Under the pieces are notes generated by a model. The model had not been told where the DNA came from. It worked only from the letters and a program-made list of their open reading frames with translations, and searched no databases. Source: Nocardiopsis sinuspersici (GTDB taxonomy: Bacteria > Actinomycetota > Actinomycetes > Streptosporangiales > Streptosporangiaceae). Taken from it: a stretch of DNA of 64,000 bases. This document shows, one piece after another, positions 54,286 to 63,010 of this stretch. How positions within the stretch are numbered: the stretch's first letter is position 1; each line of letters starts with the position of its first letter. The stretch lies in assembly GCA_008638415.1 (NCBI GenBank), contig VWVT01000017.1, positions 1 through 64,000 of the forward strand, given 5' to 3'. A program made the position numbers and the translations under genes.

Positions 54286-55020
54286 TCAGTCGCCCTCGCG
54301 CATGGCGGTGATCTGCTCCCCCGCCTCCTTGACGTCCTTGGCGGTGTCCACACCGCGCCAGAACCCGTCGATGCGGTAGGCGGTCAGCCGCCCCTCCTTG
54401 GCCAGGTCGGGGAAGGTGGAGGACTCGTGGTCGCCCCTGGTGGGCAGCAGCGGGGTGAGGCCCGGCTCGAACAGGTACACCCCGGCGTTGATCCACACCG
54501 GGAGCAGCGGGCTCTGGGTGAAGCCCTCGACCCGGTCCTGGTCGTCCACGTCCACGATGCCCCAGGTCGTGCGGAACTGGGACAGGGCCAGGGTCGCCAG
54601 GCCGCCCCGCTCCCGGTGGTGCGCGGTCATCTCGTCCAGGGGGAACCAGGTGAGCACGTCGCCGTTGAGCGCGAAGTAGGGGGCGCCCGAGTCGCGCAGG
54701 CCGGTGGAGGCGTAGCGCAGGGCGCCACCGCGTCCGAGCGGCTCGTCCTCCACCAGGAGCGTGATCTCCGGCCCTCCCTCGCGGGCCTCCAGGTACTCGC
54801 GCAGCACCTCGGCCTTGTAGCCGCAGGAGACGACGACCTGTTCGACACCGTGGTCGGTGAGCCACTCCAGCTGGTAGTCGATGATGGGACGTCCGGCCAC
54901 CTCCACCATCGCCTTGGGGCGTGTGTCGGTGTAGGGCCGCAGCCTGGTGGCCTTGCCGCCGGCGAGGATGAGCGCCTGGGTGACGGGGGACACTGAGGAG
55001 GAAGTGGGAGAAGCGGTCAT
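54286..55020 (-). CDS. NDP-sugar nucleotidyltransferase
   Basis: The 244-residue protein shows the nucleotidyltransferase signature QALILAGGKATRLRPYTDTRPKAMVEVAGRPIIDYQLEWL, then YFALNGDVLTWFPLDEM (metal-binding D) and INAGVYLFEPGL. No left-handed beta-helix is attached. It makes NDP-sugars from a sugar-1-phosphate and NTP, for example GDP-mannose or ADP/UDP-glucose-type products; substrate not certain. TAGTGT is 7 bases before the ATG, a leaderless layout. Confidence 0.88.
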   Translation of the reverse strand: MTASPTSSSVSPVTQALILAGGKATRLRPYTDTRPKAMVEVAGRPIIDYQLEWLTDHGVEQVVVSCGYKAEVLREYLEAREGGPEITLLVEDEPLGRGGALRYASTGLRDSGAPYFALNGDVLTWFPLDEMTAHHRERGGLATLALSQFRTTWGIVDVDDQDRVEGFTQSPLLPVWINAGVYLFEPGLTPLLPTRGDHESSTFPDLAKEGRLTAYRIDGFWRGVDTAKDVKEAGEQITAMREGD

Positions 55021-55104
55021 GCGACGGACACTAGCAGCACGTCGGCGGGTGCCTCCCGGGGCGTGTACGGGGCCGCCGGGCCGAGGTGCGCACGGGTGCG
55101 CCGG

Positions 55105-57588
55105 CTAGGCCTGCTGGGTGGCCTCGGCGTAGGCCCTGCGCACGTCCGCGCTGGTCACCACGGTGAGATCGGCCGCGGTCGCGGCCTCCCCCACCTCCTG
55201 GGACACCCGCAGGTCCCGGTGGGAGCACGCCTTCTCGAACAGGGAACGGGCGAAGCGGCCGTTGCCGAGCTCGTCGATCCACCCGGCCTCGCACACGTGC
55301 GCGAAGATGCTGCGCAGGTCCTCGCGCGCGGTGTCGTCGAAGGTGTCCCCGGTGCGCGCCGCCACGGCCTCGGCGATCTCGGTGAGTTCGGCGGGGGCGT
55401 AGGAGGGGAAGCGCACGCGCACGTTGAACCGCGAGGACAGTCCGGCGTTGGAGGCCAGGAAGCGCTCCATCTCGGCCGGGTACCCGGCGAGCACGACCAC
55501 GAGCCGGGACCGGTCGTCCTCGGCCCGCTTGAGCAGGGTCTGGATCGCCTCGGCACCGAACGCGTCCCCGCCGCTGTAGCCCGGGTTGACCAGCGAGTAC
55601 GCCTCGTCGACGAACAGCACACCGCCCAGGGCGCGGTCCACCAGCCGGTTGGTCTTGACCGCGGTGGCCCCCAGGTGCTCGCCGACCAGGTCGGCGCGCT
55701 GGGCCTCGACCACCTCGGCACGGCCGAGCAGGCCGAGGGCGGCGAAGACCCGGCCGAGCACCCGCGCGACGGTGGTCTTGCCGGTGCCGGGCGGGCCGGA
55801 GAACACGAAGTGCCGCATGGGCGCCTGGTTGAGCAGGCCCTGCTCCTCCCGGAGCTTGGCCACACGCAGTTGGGCGACGATGGAGCGGACCTGCTCCTTG
55901 ACCGGTTCCAGCCCGATCATGGCGTCCAGCTCGGCCAGCGCCTCCTCGATGCCCGGGGCCTCCCCGAAGCCCGGCAGGCGGGAGGTCAGCTCCCGGTGGG
56001 CGGCCTCGACGTCGACGGCCCGGACGGTGATCAGGTCCTCGGCCTCGGGGCGGGGCGCGGGCTCGCCGCCGTCCACCCCTGCGGTGACCACGCGCACGTC
56101 GCGGGCCTGGGCGGCCTTCTCGACCACCGATCGGGCGAAGCGGCCGTTGCCGAGCTCGTCGACCACCTCGCGCTGGACCACCTGGTCGAATCTTCGCCGG
56201 AGCGCCTGGGCGGCCCCGGCCTCCAGGGTGTCGCCGCGCTGGCGGACGAGGGACTCGGCGATACGGAACAGCTCGTCGGCCGAGTAGCTGGGGAAACTGA
56301 TGCGGGTGGCGAAGCGGGAGGCCAGGCCGGGGTTGGAGGCCAGGAAGGCGTCCATCTCCTTCTCGTACCCGGCCAGGACGACGACGAGCTGGTCGCGGTC
56401 GTCCTCGGCGCGCTTGAGGAGGGTCTGCACGGCCTCGTTGCCGAACCGGTCCGACTGCCCGTCGCCCTCGTTGACCAGTGAGTAGGCCTCGTCGACGAAC
56501 AGCACGCCGCCCAGGGCGCGGTCCACGAGCTCGTTGGTCTTGATGGCTGTGGCGCCCAGGTACTCCCCCACGAGGTCGGCGCGCTGGGCCTCGACCACGC
56601 GGGAGGTGGGCAGCAGGCCGAAGGAGTGGAAGATCGTGGCCAGTGTGCGGGCGACGCTGGTCTTGCCGGTGCCGGGCGGCCCGGAGAAGACCAGGTGGCG
56701 CAGGGGGCGCTCGACGGGGAACCCCGCGTCGGCGCGCAGCCGGGCGGCCTCGATGGAGGCGGCGATCCCGCGCACCTGCTGTTTGACCGGGTCGAGCCCG
56801 ATCATGTCCTCCAGCTCGGCCAGGGCTTGGTCCACGGGGACGGGCTCCTCGTCGTGGGCCTCTCCCGCGGCGGGCCGGCCGGGGCGGGGGCCGGTGTCGG
56901 CGCGGCCGCGCATCGGCTGGGCGCGGCCCTCGGCGTCCGGTCCGCCGGAGGCGTCGGAGCGGTCGCCGCGTCCGGTGCGGCGGGACACGGGCATGGCCTT
57001 GGCGGCCTCGCGCCGGTTGGCCTCGCTGTCCCTGAGGATCTGGCGGGAGGCGGACAGCCGCCACAGCAGGCAGGCGCCCGCGGCGGTGTAGAGCAGGGCG
57101 ATCCCCCAGGAGGCGGAGAAGGACTCGACGACCAGTCCGACCAGGGCCAGGGAGAATCCGGCGATGAGCCCGGCGGTGAGGGAGAGCGCGGCGGTGTGCC
57201 AGACGGGGAACTCGCGTGCCCGGCCGGCGGCCAGGACCACGAGCAGGGGCAGCGGCGGGATCAGCAGGGTGACGGGTTCGCCGGTGAGGGGGATCTGGAA
57301 CAGGGGGACGGCCACGGCGAGCCAGAGCACGCACACCATCACCGTGACGAAGGCGTCGGTCGAGCGCATGAGGGCGGCGAGGACCGTCAACAGGACGAGG
57401 GTCCCCACGACCGCGCCCGGGACGGAGGGGCCCGTGACGAAGGCGGCGACGGCGACCACGGTGGTCAGGACCAGGGCGCACACGAGCCGTCTGCCGAGGG
57501 GGATCCGGTGGTAGAGGGTGCGCAGGCGGTCGAGTCCCGAGGCGCGTTCGGGCTCCGCGGCGGTGGTGGAGCGCGTCTCACGCGTCAT
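55105..57588 (-). CDS. Membrane-anchored double AAA+ ATPase (CbbX/SpoVK/EccA-like)
   Basis: The 827-residue protein has about six hydrophobic segments in residues 30-200, a linker, then two AAA+ modules. Each repeats IGLDPVKQQVR or IGLEPVKEQVR, a Walker A (FSGPPGTGKTSVART and FSGPPGTGKTTVARV), QRADLVGEYLGATAIKT, a Walker B (GGVLFVDEAYSLVN), and GNGRFARSVVEKA. The fold is that of CbbX, SpoVK and EccA, AAA+ remodellers; EccA serves type VII secretion. No ESX gene is in the window, and the membrane anchor plus duplication make it unusual. ATG at 57588. Confidence 0.88.
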   Translation of the reverse strand: MTRETRSTTAAEPERASGLDRLRTLYHRIPLGRRLVCALVLTTVVAVAAFVTGPSVPGAVVGTLVLLTVLAALMRSTDAFVTVMVCVLWLAVAVPLFQIPLTGEPVTLLIPPLPLLVVLAAGRAREFPVWHTAALSLTAGLIAGFSLALVGLVVESFSASWGIALLYTAAGACLLWRLSASRQILRDSEANRREAAKAMPVSRRTGRGDRSDASGGPDAEGRAQPMRGRADTGPRPGRPAAGEAHDEEPVPVDQALAELEDMIGLDPVKQQVRGIAASIEAARLRADAGFPVERPLRHLVFSGPPGTGKTSVARTLATIFHSFGLLPTSRVVEAQRADLVGEYLGATAIKTNELVDRALGGVLFVDEAYSLVNEGDGQSDRFGNEAVQTLLKRAEDDRDQLVVVLAGYEKEMDAFLASNPGLASRFATRISFPSYSADELFRIAESLVRQRGDTLEAGAAQALRRRFDQVVQREVVDELGNGRFARSVVEKAAQARDVRVVTAGVDGGEPAPRPEAEDLITVRAVDVEAAHRELTSRLPGFGEAPGIEEALAELDAMIGLEPVKEQVRSIVAQLRVAKLREEQGLLNQAPMRHFVFSGPPGTGKTTVARVLGRVFAALGLLGRAEVVEAQRADLVGEHLGATAVKTNRLVDRALGGVLFVDEAYSLVNPGYSGGDAFGAEAIQTLLKRAEDDRSRLVVVLAGYPAEMERFLASNAGLSSRFNVRVRFPSYAPAELTEIAEAVAARTGDTFDDTAREDLRSIFAHVCEAGWIDELGNGRFARSLFEKACSHRDLRVSQEVGEAATAADLTVVTSADVRRAYAEATQQA

Positions 57589-57859
57589 CCGTGCCCCTTC
57601 CTGCGTGGGGGTCCGTGGGCGGTCGGTTCTCCTGACCGGCGGGGGTCGGGGTGGATGGGCGCCGGGGGCCGACGTCCACAGCCAAAGCCTTGTCCCAAGT
57701 GGGGCCGATGTCCAGTGCGGGGCGGCGTGTCGTCTCCCCGGCGGCCCGGTCGCCGGGTGCGGGCCGACGCCGGTTCCCGGGGTTCGTCCCGGTCCCGCAC
57801 GCGGCCCCGGACGGGGACGTACGGACGCCGGAGGGTGTACGGACAGCGGCTCGGGCGGG

Positions 57860-58558
57860 TCAGAGGAGGGAGATCTGTCCGCCGGGACCGGGGCGGACCT
57901 TGCGCAGGTGCTTCCATCGGGGGAGGTCGTCGAGGTAGGCCCAGCTCATGCGGTGGTGCGGGGTGGGGCCGGACTCGGCCAGGGTCGCCCGGTGCACGGG
58001 CGAGGGGTATCCGGCCGCACGCTCGAACCCGTAGCCGGGGTGGTCGGCGGCGAGTTCGGCCATGAAGGCGTCGCGGTGGACCTTGGCCAGGATCGCGGCG
58101 GCGGCGACGCTGACGCACGTCAGGTCGCCCTTGACCTGGGTGCGGACGCGCCAGGGGCGGCCGATGAAGTCGTGCCTGCCGTCGAGGATGACGGCGTCGG
58201 GACGCGGGGCGAGCGCGTCCAGGGCGCGGCGGGAGGCACGGTGCAGGGCCTCGGTCATGCCGACCTCGTCGATCTCCTCGGGAGGGGACCAGCCGAAGGC
58301 GTGGTCGGCGACCCAGGGACGGAGCCGGTCGGCGAGCTCGCGGCGGCGCCTGGGGGTCAGGCGTTTGGAGTCGGTCAGCCCGGCGGGCGGGTCTCCCCCG
58401 CCGGAGACGGCGGCGCAGACCAGCAGGGGCCCGGCCCAGGCACCGCGCCCCACCTCGTCCACACCGGCGACCACCCGCGCGCCGAAGGCACGGAGTTCGT
58501 CCTCCAGTTCGTGGGTGGGGGCGGCGGGCTGCACGGCTGGTGTGGGAGTGGTCGACAC
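57860..58558 (-). CDS. rnhB: Ribonuclease HII
   Basis: The 232-residue protein has the RNase HII motifs: VAGVDEVGRGAWAGPLLVCAAV (Asp34-Glu35), LTDSKRLTPRRRRELAD, DAVILDGRHDFIG (third catalytic Asp) and CVSVAAAAILAKVHRDAFM. It removes single ribonucleotides and RNA primers from DNA. TAGGGT lies six bases before GTG 58558, so the mRNA is likely leaderless. Confidence 0.93.
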   Translation of the reverse strand: MSTTPTPAVQPAAPTHELEDELRAFGARVVAGVDEVGRGAWAGPLLVCAAVSGGGDPPAGLTDSKRLTPRRRRELADRLRPWVADHAFGWSPPEEIDEVGMTEALHRASRRALDALAPRPDAVILDGRHDFIGRPWRVRTQVKGDLTCVSVAAAAILAKVHRDAFMAELAADHPGYGFERAAGYPSPVHRATLAESGPTPHHRMSWAYLDDLPRWKHLRKVRPGPGGQISLL

Positions 58559-58589
58559 ACCCCCACCCTAGAACGGCCCGGCCACCGTC

Positions 58590-59060
58590 CGGGCCGGTTC
58601 CGCCGGAGGCCGGGACAGGCCCACCGCCACGGCCGGTGTCGAGGCGGTGGCCGGACCCGACGGCACGAGGAGGGCCGGCTGCCCCAGGACGGCCGGGCAG
58701 GCTCCGGCGAGGACCGCGCCCGGATACCGGGTCCGCCCGGGTTGGCCGGTGCCGACGGCGGCCCAGACCGCCGGCCAGAGCACGCCGTGGGCGGACATCC
58801 GGACCGCGGGCACGCGCGGGACCGGCCGGCGCCCGACGACACGTGCCGCGACGGGGTGGCGGCCAGCGTGCCGACCACGTGGCAGGTGGTCATGACCGCA
58901 CCGGTGTCGATCCGGCCGGTGAGCGTGAGGCTGGTGGTGGTCGTGGCGACGGCGGCCATGGGTGCGGGCGCACGGCACAGGGCGGCGACCGGGGAGAAGG
59001 ACCAGAGGCTCCGGGAGGCGAGCGTGGTCTTGAGGGGGAGGCCAGGAGGGGAGCGTAACG
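58590..59060 (-). pseudogene. Decayed MFS transporter gene next to the CGNR regulator
   Basis: Minus-strand frames here hold pieces resembling an MFS exporter. TTTSLTLTGRIDTGAVMTTCHVVGTLAA fits the TM2 region of DHA1 proteins; in another frame, SAHGVLWPAVWAAVGTGQPGR and AVLAGACPAVLGQPALL fit the SHGxxW...GxPLG motifs. No single frame joins them, and the gene is far too short, so it looks like a frameshifted, deleted remnant. It is divergent from the CGNR regulator, a common pairing with transporters. The resemblance is by eye and moderate. Confidence 0.45.
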
Positions 59061-59067
59061 GGTAAGT

Positions 59068-59084
59068 ACGACAATATATCGTTA
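59068..59084. promoter_or_regulatory. AT-rich imperfect palindrome before the CGNR gene
   Basis: ACGACAATATATCGT (about 59069-59083) has ACGA/TCGT arms around an AT core and lies 18 bases before the CGNR start, in a stretch much AT-richer than its surroundings. A repressor site shared with the divergent transporter remnant is plausible. Confidence 0.4.
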
Positions 59085-59101
59085 CATGGGAGGATGGGGG
59101 C

Positions 59102-59638
59102 ATGACCTCGGACCTTTCCGCCGAAGACCTGCTCCGCGCCGCCCTGGCCCTGGTGGCGACCCGCCCGGTGGGCGCGTGGCCGGAGGAACTGGACTCCCTG
59201 GACCGGCTGGAGGAACTCGTCCCGGGCACCGCCCCGAGGGCACGGCACGGGGCGGCGACCGACCTCGCCGAGGTGCGCGGCCTGCGCGACCGCCTGGCTC
59301 CGCTGGTCCTGGACCCGGACCCGGGGTCGGCGCCGGCCGCGCTGTCGGCGCTGGCCCGGGAATTCGACCTCGCCCCCGTGGTGGACTCCGTCGGCGGCCC
59401 GGTACGCCACGTGAGCCCGGACCCGCGGACCGTGGCCCGGGTCGCCGAGGCCCTGGTCCCCGGGGTCATGAGCGCATGGGCGTCCGGGCTGATGCCGCGC
59501 GTCCGCACCTGTGGGGCCGACGACTGCGACACCCCGTTCCTGGACCGCTCCTCACGCGCGAACCGGCACTACTGCTCCGACCGGTGCTCCACACGCGTGC
59601 GCGTGCGCAGACACCGCACGCGCTCCTCACCGGCCTAG
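59102..59638 (+). CDS. CGNR-type zinc finger transcription factor (ABATE domain)
   Basis: The 178-residue protein has an N-terminal helical ABATE-like region (EELDSLDRLEELVPG, LAEVRGLRDRLAPLVLDP) and a C-terminal zinc finger: RTCGADDCDTPFLDRSSRANRHYCSDRCSTRVRVRRHR. The layout is that of CGNR regulators (usual CxxxxC...FxDxSxxxxRRxC...CGNRxKxRRHR); here CSTRVRVRRHR replaces CGNRAKARRHR. These repress transporter or oxidoreductase genes. The ATG at 59102 is about 18 bp from an AT-rich palindrome. Confidence 0.85.
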   Translation: MTSDLSAEDLLRAALALVATRPVGAWPEELDSLDRLEELVPGTAPRARHGAATDLAEVRGLRDRLAPLVLDPDPGSAPAALSALAREFDLAPVVDSVGGPVRHVSPDPRTVARVAEALVPGVMSAWASGLMPRVRTCGADDCDTPFLDRSSRANRHYCSDRCSTRVRVRRHRTRSSPA

Positions 59639-60190
59639 CACCGCGGGGGCGGGCCGTCCGCCGGACCCGGGTACCCGGCCCCGAAGCGCCGGCCGACGGT
59701 GCGCCCCGGACGGCGACGGCACCAGTGCCCCGCCCCGCGCGTGTCGTTCTCGTCCGCCTTCGCGGTGTGCCTGCTCACACGGCCGGCCGGGCACCCGTCC
59801 GGTGTCGGAAGCCCTGCCCGGCGCCCTCGCGACGGGCTCCCCGGCCCCGGCGCCGCTCTCCTCGTGGACGGCGACGGCGCTGGTCACGGCGGTGCTCCTG
59901 TGGGCGACCGCGCATGGCGGACGGTGTCCGCGGTATCACCTCGTACCGCCGCCGAAGGGGGCGGAGCGACATCGAACGGCATCGACGGCGAGGACGCGGA
60001 CCCCCCGGAACAGAGGAGAAAGATCCCGCTGTTTCGTCCTGTCTCCCCGAACACGCTCCGCCACTGCTCTATCCTGTGGGACAGGCCGCGCTATGGCGGC
60101 CGTATCGACTATGACGCGGCCCAGTGGCCCCTCCGCCACACCCGATTCGGGTCAGCGTCTCCATGACACGGATTCGGTGGGGGGAACACC
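59639..60190. other. Intergenic stretch without a supported gene
   Basis: Open frames here have Arg/Pro/Ala-rich products typical of translated non-coding GC-rich DNA, and none has a ribosome site. The last 150 bases are less GC-rich (CTGCTCTATCCTGTGGGACAGG near 60066), and probably carry the promoter of the membrane gene at 60191. Confidence 0.5.
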
Positions 60191-60847
60191 ATGTCCGCCG
60201 CAGCTTCTGGCCCGAACCCTGACGGGTCCGTGGCCAAACTGATCGAGATCGCGGAGAAGCCGACCTTCGGCCAACGCCTGATCAGTTGGGCCTCACGCCC
60301 GCCCGGACGGCTCTACATCCCCGCGTGCGGCGTGGTGGGACTGGTGCTGCTCTTCGAGGACAGCGTGCCCGCCGGGCACCTGCCCACGTTCGCCATCGGC
60401 CTGGCCGGCGGCCTGCTCCTCGCCGGGATGGGCGCCCTGCGTCTGGGGATCGCGCTGGCCGTGGCCCGTCCGATGATCCGCTACTACTGGCTGCGCTGGG
60501 TGTCCGCTCCGGTGATCGCCGCCGTGGTGCTCGGACTGGCCGTGGCCGACGTTCCCCTCCAGACACGGCTGCAGGCCTCCGCCGACGCTCTGATGGACCT
60601 GCGCGAGAGCACCGGCGACCTCACCACCATCCCGCTCAACGGCCAGCGGGCGGGGATGTACTCGCTGCGCAGTATCTCCGTGTCGGGGGACGTCACGCAC
60701 TACGCCGTCGAGGGTTCGGGGCTGTTCGCCCCCGGCGGGCTGGCCTACAGCACCGAGGAGATCCCCGAGGGCGTGTTCGTCCCCGGGCAGGGCTCGAAGA
60801 TCTACGAGCACGTGTCGGGCGACTGGTACGTCTGGGTCGACCACTAG
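60191..60847 (+). CDS. Membrane protein, function unknown
   Basis: The 218-residue product has a polar N-terminus, three to four hydrophobic segments (YIPACGVVGLVLLFE, FAIGLAGGLLLAGMGALRLGIALAVA, VSAPVIAAVVLGLAVADVPL) and a 100-residue soluble C-terminal part (LQTRLQASADALMDLRESTGDLTTIPLNGQRAGMYSLRSISVSGDVTHYAV). The tail probably faces the cell exterior. No family was recognised. ATG 60191 follows GGGGGGAACACC. The dispersed repeat starts 2 bases after its stop. Confidence 0.7.
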   Translation: MSAAASGPNPDGSVAKLIEIAEKPTFGQRLISWASRPPGRLYIPACGVVGLVLLFEDSVPAGHLPTFAIGLAGGLLLAGMGALRLGIALAVARPMIRYYWLRWVSAPVIAAVVLGLAVADVPLQTRLQASADALMDLRESTGDLTTIPLNGQRAGMYSLRSISVSGDVTHYAVEGSGLFAPGGLAYSTEEIPEGVFVPGQGSKIYEHVSGDWYVWVDH

Positions 60848-60848
60848 G

Positions 60849-60988
60849 CCGTGCCTCCTTGGGGCTCCGCCGCGCTTCGCCTCGTGCCCGGACGCCGCGG
60901 GTACGGAAAGCCCCGGTCCCCACGGTGTGTCCGCGCCTACCTCACGGGCTCACCCGTGGAGCCTCCGGCGGCCCCGTCGGCGCCCCGC
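60849..60988 (-). repeat. Inverted copy of the 140-bp dispersed repeat
   Basis: Read on the minus strand, the segment runs from GCGGGGCGCCGACGGGG to GGCACGAGGCGAAGCGCGGC plus a short CTCC-like end. It matches the copies at 30470-30886 and 41591-41806 in order throughout, with more substitutions; for example the hairpin arm CCCGCGGCGCCC is CCCGCGGCGTCC here. It lies immediately after the stop of the membrane gene at 60191-60847. The remaining DNA up to 61221 holds no supported gene. Confidence 0.75.
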
Positions 60989-61220
60989 CACCCCCAGCGG
61001 CACAGGACCGAGTCCACCAACCTCACCGAACGGCACGTCCGGGCCTCTCCGCCGTCCTCGACGGGCGGTCTGCGACCGCGGTCTTACCTTCTCCTTGCCG
61101 GCGGCTGTCCTGTTCCAACGTTCCTCTCACCTTCGACCGGTAGAGATGGACGCGCCCCCCGGGAGAGGCCCCACGGTCTCCCCCCTTCCGGCAGCGCTGC
61201 CAATCCTGAGGAGAGGTTCC

Positions 61221-61412
61221 ATGCGCGAGTTCGTGCTCACCCTTCACCTGCGGCTCCACGACTCGATCACCGCGCTGCGCCGCGCCCACGCACGCGGTGA
61301 CGACGACCTGGCCAGCGCCCAGGCGGGAGAGGTGGAGGACCTGGTGGAGATCGCGGCCCGACACGGGATCGACATCGAAGCGGGCTACACCGCCCTCTCC
61401 CCCGTCGGCTGA
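61221..61412 (+). CDS. Small conserved-looking protein, function unknown
   Basis: The 63-residue protein (MREFVLTLHLRLHDSITALRRAHARGDDDLASAQAGEVEDLVEIAARHGIDIEAGY) is a helical hairpin-like peptide. The ATG follows GAGGAGAGG, a strong Shine-Dalgarno, which is the main evidence that it is real. A -10-like TAGAGA sits about 75 bases upstream. Confidence 0.7.
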   Translation: MREFVLTLHLRLHDSITALRRAHARGDDDLASAQAGEVEDLVEIAARHGIDIEAGYTALSPVG

Positions 61413-61455
61413 CCCCGCCCGGGGAGCCCGGACACGCGTGCTCCCCCAGCAGCGG

Positions 61456-61491
61456 GAGGGGCCCGCGACCGTTCCCGGTCGCGGGCCCCTC
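61456..61491. terminator. Perfect 16-bp terminator hairpin
   Basis: GAGGGGCCCGCGACCG (61456-61471) pairs perfectly with CGGTCGCGGGCCCCTC (61476-61491) around TTCC. It lies between the convergent small gene and the SPFH gene and can serve both strands. Confidence 0.85.
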
Positions 61492-61546
61492 TTCCCTCGT
61501 TCCCCGCCGGAGGCCCCTCCACGGGGCCTCGGGGCGAACAGCCGGG

Positions 61547-63010
61547 CTACCGGCGGCGTCCCTGCCCGCCGTAGCCCTCACCGCGCTCGAACTGCTGGCG
61601 CATCGCGGTGTCCTGCTGGTTCCGGTACTCCTCGGCCATCTGCTGCTGGCGCTCGGCCGCGGCGGCGACCGCGCCCCGTGCGGAGTCCACGGCCTCCTGG
61701 GTGCCGTTCCCCGCGGTGCCCAGCGACGCCCGCGCGGAGCCCTCGTTCATCATCTGCGGCAGCAGCTGAGCGGTCAGCAGCGTCGACAGCGTCGAGCTGT
61801 CCCCGGAGCCCGCCTCGGTCTGCACCACCACCGGCCGCGGGGCGTGCTCGGCCAGCACGGCGCCCACGTCCAGGCGGCGGCGGGCCAGCTCGTACTCCAG
61901 CACCGCCCGGTTGTCCCGGTAGGCGGTGGCCAGGCGCTGCTGCGCCTTCGCCTCGTTCTCGGCGGCCACCAGGTCGGCCCGGCCGCGCGTCTCGATCTCG
62001 TAGCGCACCCGCTGCGCCTCGGTCACCTGCTCCTCCAGCATCTGCGCCACGTCCTTGCGCGCCTTGTTGAGGGAGGCGTTGACCTCGACGATCTTCGCGT
62101 CACGGGTCTTCTTGGACCGCTCGATGTCCATCAGCAGGGTGTCGATGCGGCGCTTGCGCGTCAGCTCCCACTCCTGCTCGTAGGCCACCAGTTCCTTGGC
62201 GACCCGCTCCCGCGTGGACAGGTGCTGCTGGTACTGGTTGGGCAGCTGCACGTCGGGGATGTTGCAGCCGGTGATCCGGACCCCGTACTTCTCCAGCTGC
62301 CCGTTGAGCAGGCGGCGCATGTCCTCCACGTTGGAGCCGCGCAGGTCGTAGGCGGACTCGGTGTTGACCTGGCGGCTGCGCTGGCGGATGGCGTCCTGTA
62401 CCGCGCTGGACAGCACCAGGTCGAAGTTGCTGGCGCCGATGATCGTCACGAACCGGATGGGATCGGTGATCTGGAACTTGAGGAAGAACTCGATCGACTT
62501 CAGCGGCACGTTCTCACGCGTGGGGCAGGCCAGGACCGGCGCCGTGTAGGGGATCTCCGTGCGGGTGTCCACCACGAAGTCCACCCGCGACCACGGGTGC
62601 CACAGGTAGTGGCGGCCCGGGCCGATCGGCTTCACGATCGCGCCGTACCTGGTGAGGATGCCGTGCGTGCCCTCCTCGATCTCGATGATCGAGCCGCGCC
62701 ACCACCACAGGCCCGCCGCGATGATGCTGAGCACGCCCACGATCAGGGTCGGAACGGCCAGGACGGTGTAGCCGATCCCGGCGACGACCCCGCCCATCAC
62801 GGCGTTGAGGGACATCATCAGCGCCGAGCACAGGGCGAACAGGCCGAACCAGACCAGGATCATCCACCGCAGGCCGCGGTTGTCGCGCGGGATGACCACG
62901 GGGACGATCGCACCCTGGTCGCCGCCGCGCAGCAGACCGGCCAGGTCACCCCAGGAGGCGAGGGACTCCTTGATGCTGGAGCCGCCGCCGGCGTTCACAG
63001 GCTGGCTCAT
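61547..63010 (-). CDS. SPFH/Band 7 domain membrane protein
   Basis: The 487-residue protein has two hydrophobic segments in residues 50-105 (WMILVWFGLFALCSALMM and IGYTVLAVPTLIVGVLSIIAAGLWWW), then an SPFH domain (EGTHGILTRYGAIVKPIGPGRHYLWHPWSRVDFVVDTRTE, FFLKFQITDPIRF, NFDLVLSSAVQDAIRQRS). A long coiled coil follows (residues 260-400; ERVAKELVAYEQEWELTRKRRIDTLLMDIERSKKTRDAKI), with a disordered tail. It would form membrane-associated oligomeric rings like flotillins. ATG 63010 directly follows the TAA stop of the preceding SPFH gene (TAAATG), so the two are coupled. Confidence 0.88.
   Translation of the reverse strand: MSQPVNAGGGSSIKESLASWGDLAGLLRGGDQGAIVPVVIPRDNRGLRWMILVWFGLFALCSALMMSLNAVMGGVVAGIGYTVLAVPTLIVGVLSIIAAGLWWWRGSIIEIEEGTHGILTRYGAIVKPIGPGRHYLWHPWSRVDFVVDTRTEIPYTAPVLACPTRENVPLKSIEFFLKFQITDPIRFVTIIGASNFDLVLSSAVQDAIRQRSRQVNTESAYDLRGSNVEDMRRLLNGQLEKYGVRITGCNIPDVQLPNQYQQHLSTRERVAKELVAYEQEWELTRKRRIDTLLMDIERSKKTRDAKIVEVNASLNKARKDVAQMLEEQVTEAQRVRYEIETRGRADLVAAENEAKAQQRLATAYRDNRAVLEYELARRRLDVGAVLAEHAPRPVVVQTEAGSGDSSTLSTLLTAQLLPQMMNEGSARASLGTAGNGTQEAVDSARGAVAAAAERQQQMAEEYRNQQDTAMRQQFERGEGYGGQGRRR

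Noticed and set aside
55105..57588. Type VII secretion locus suggested by the EccA-like ATPase
   Set aside because: No EsxA/B, EccB-E or mycosin genes are seen in the window; the AAA+ fold alone does not prove a secretion system.
58375..59532. Single long minus-strand frame across RNase HII and the CGNR gene
   Set aside because: It overlaps two well-supported genes and shows no coherent domain; only its fragments near 58590-59060 look like remnants of a transporter.
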